From: Smittia aterrima
Taxonomy: Eukaryota > Arthropoda > Insecta > Diptera > Chironomidae
NCBI GenBank assembly: GCA_033063855.1
Contig: CP093829.1
Coordinates: 13,733,537-13,797,536, forward strand
Direction of reading: 5' to 3'
DNA: 64,000 nt
The notes below the pieces were generated by a model, which was given only the letters and a program-made list of their open reading frames with translations, searched no databases and was not told the DNA's origin. Shown here piece by piece: positions 63,836-64,000 of the stretch. Numbering within the stretch: position 1 is the stretch's first letter; each line of letters opens with the position of its first letter. The translations under genes were made by a program, and so were the position numbers.

Positions 63836-64000
63836 CTTTAAAGACGAGAATAGAAGAAAGAAGAGATTAAAATTTAGAAAGGGTCCAGCAATTGGACAAA
63901 AATATTCAATTGCTACTTGTACTTCGACCTTTTGAGAGACTTAAGAGAAAACTTTCTTTGAAAGGAGTTCTTTGATGAACCAACCGTTAAAAAAAATTAA
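63836..64000. other. MRP intron at window edge
   Basis: Minus-strand intron upstream of variant C. No further exon copy is visible in these 165 bp. Confidence 0.6.

Noticed and set aside
1..64000. CRISPR arrays, bacterial operons, tRNA and rRNA genes
   Set aside because: The sequence is an intron-containing animal genome. I saw no spaced direct-repeat array and no tRNA T-loop or rRNA segment on either strand.

Overview
The window is AT-rich eukaryotic DNA with short phase-consistent introns (many of 55-100 bp) beside long gene-poor stretches. Gene content (a Sidestep-type immunoglobulin protein, a KIF21-type kinesin, a PIH1D1 protein and an MRP-type ABC transporter with duplicated exons) points to an insect, most likely a dipteran of the midge or mosquito kind. 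The species cannot be settled from the sequence. All four recognised genes lie on the minus strand. Exon models were built by hand; every splice junction in them keeps the reading frame.

Layout by increasing coordinate. 1-8093: no gene recognised; it holds a diverged inverted-repeat element (5761-5990) and a free-standing copy of a Sidestep intron (6416-6479). 8094-34821: a Sidestep-family cell-surface protein (signal peptide, five Ig domains, FN3-like region, one membrane span, cytoplasmic tail). It has two candidate signal-peptide exons (21489-21537 and 34740-34821) and two possible tails. 25745-26591: an 847-bp foldback element with 311-bp arms that match at 310 of 311 positions, inside what would be the first intron of the distal isoform. 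34822-42539: no coding gene seen. 42540-55320: a complete KIF21-type kinesin (Klp31E-like, 14 exons, 1491 aa). 55321-58415: intergenic. 58416-59567: a PIH1D1-like R2TP/HSP90 cofactor (3 exons, 331 aa). 60143-63835: the 3' part of an MRP/ABCC transporter, including three tandem 221-bp versions of the same exon, which look mutually exclusive. The 5' part of this gene lies beyond base 64000.

The genes do not form a pathway. Sidestep acts in axon guidance and adhesion, the kinesin in microtubule dynamics and transport, PIH1D1 in assembly of large complexes, and MRP in export of conjugates and drugs. The parts most worth a second look are the fresh foldback element, the MRP exon cassette (one copy has lost conserved loop residues), the intron-sized repeat whose ends coincide with splice sites, and the paired signal-peptide exons of the Sidestep gene.
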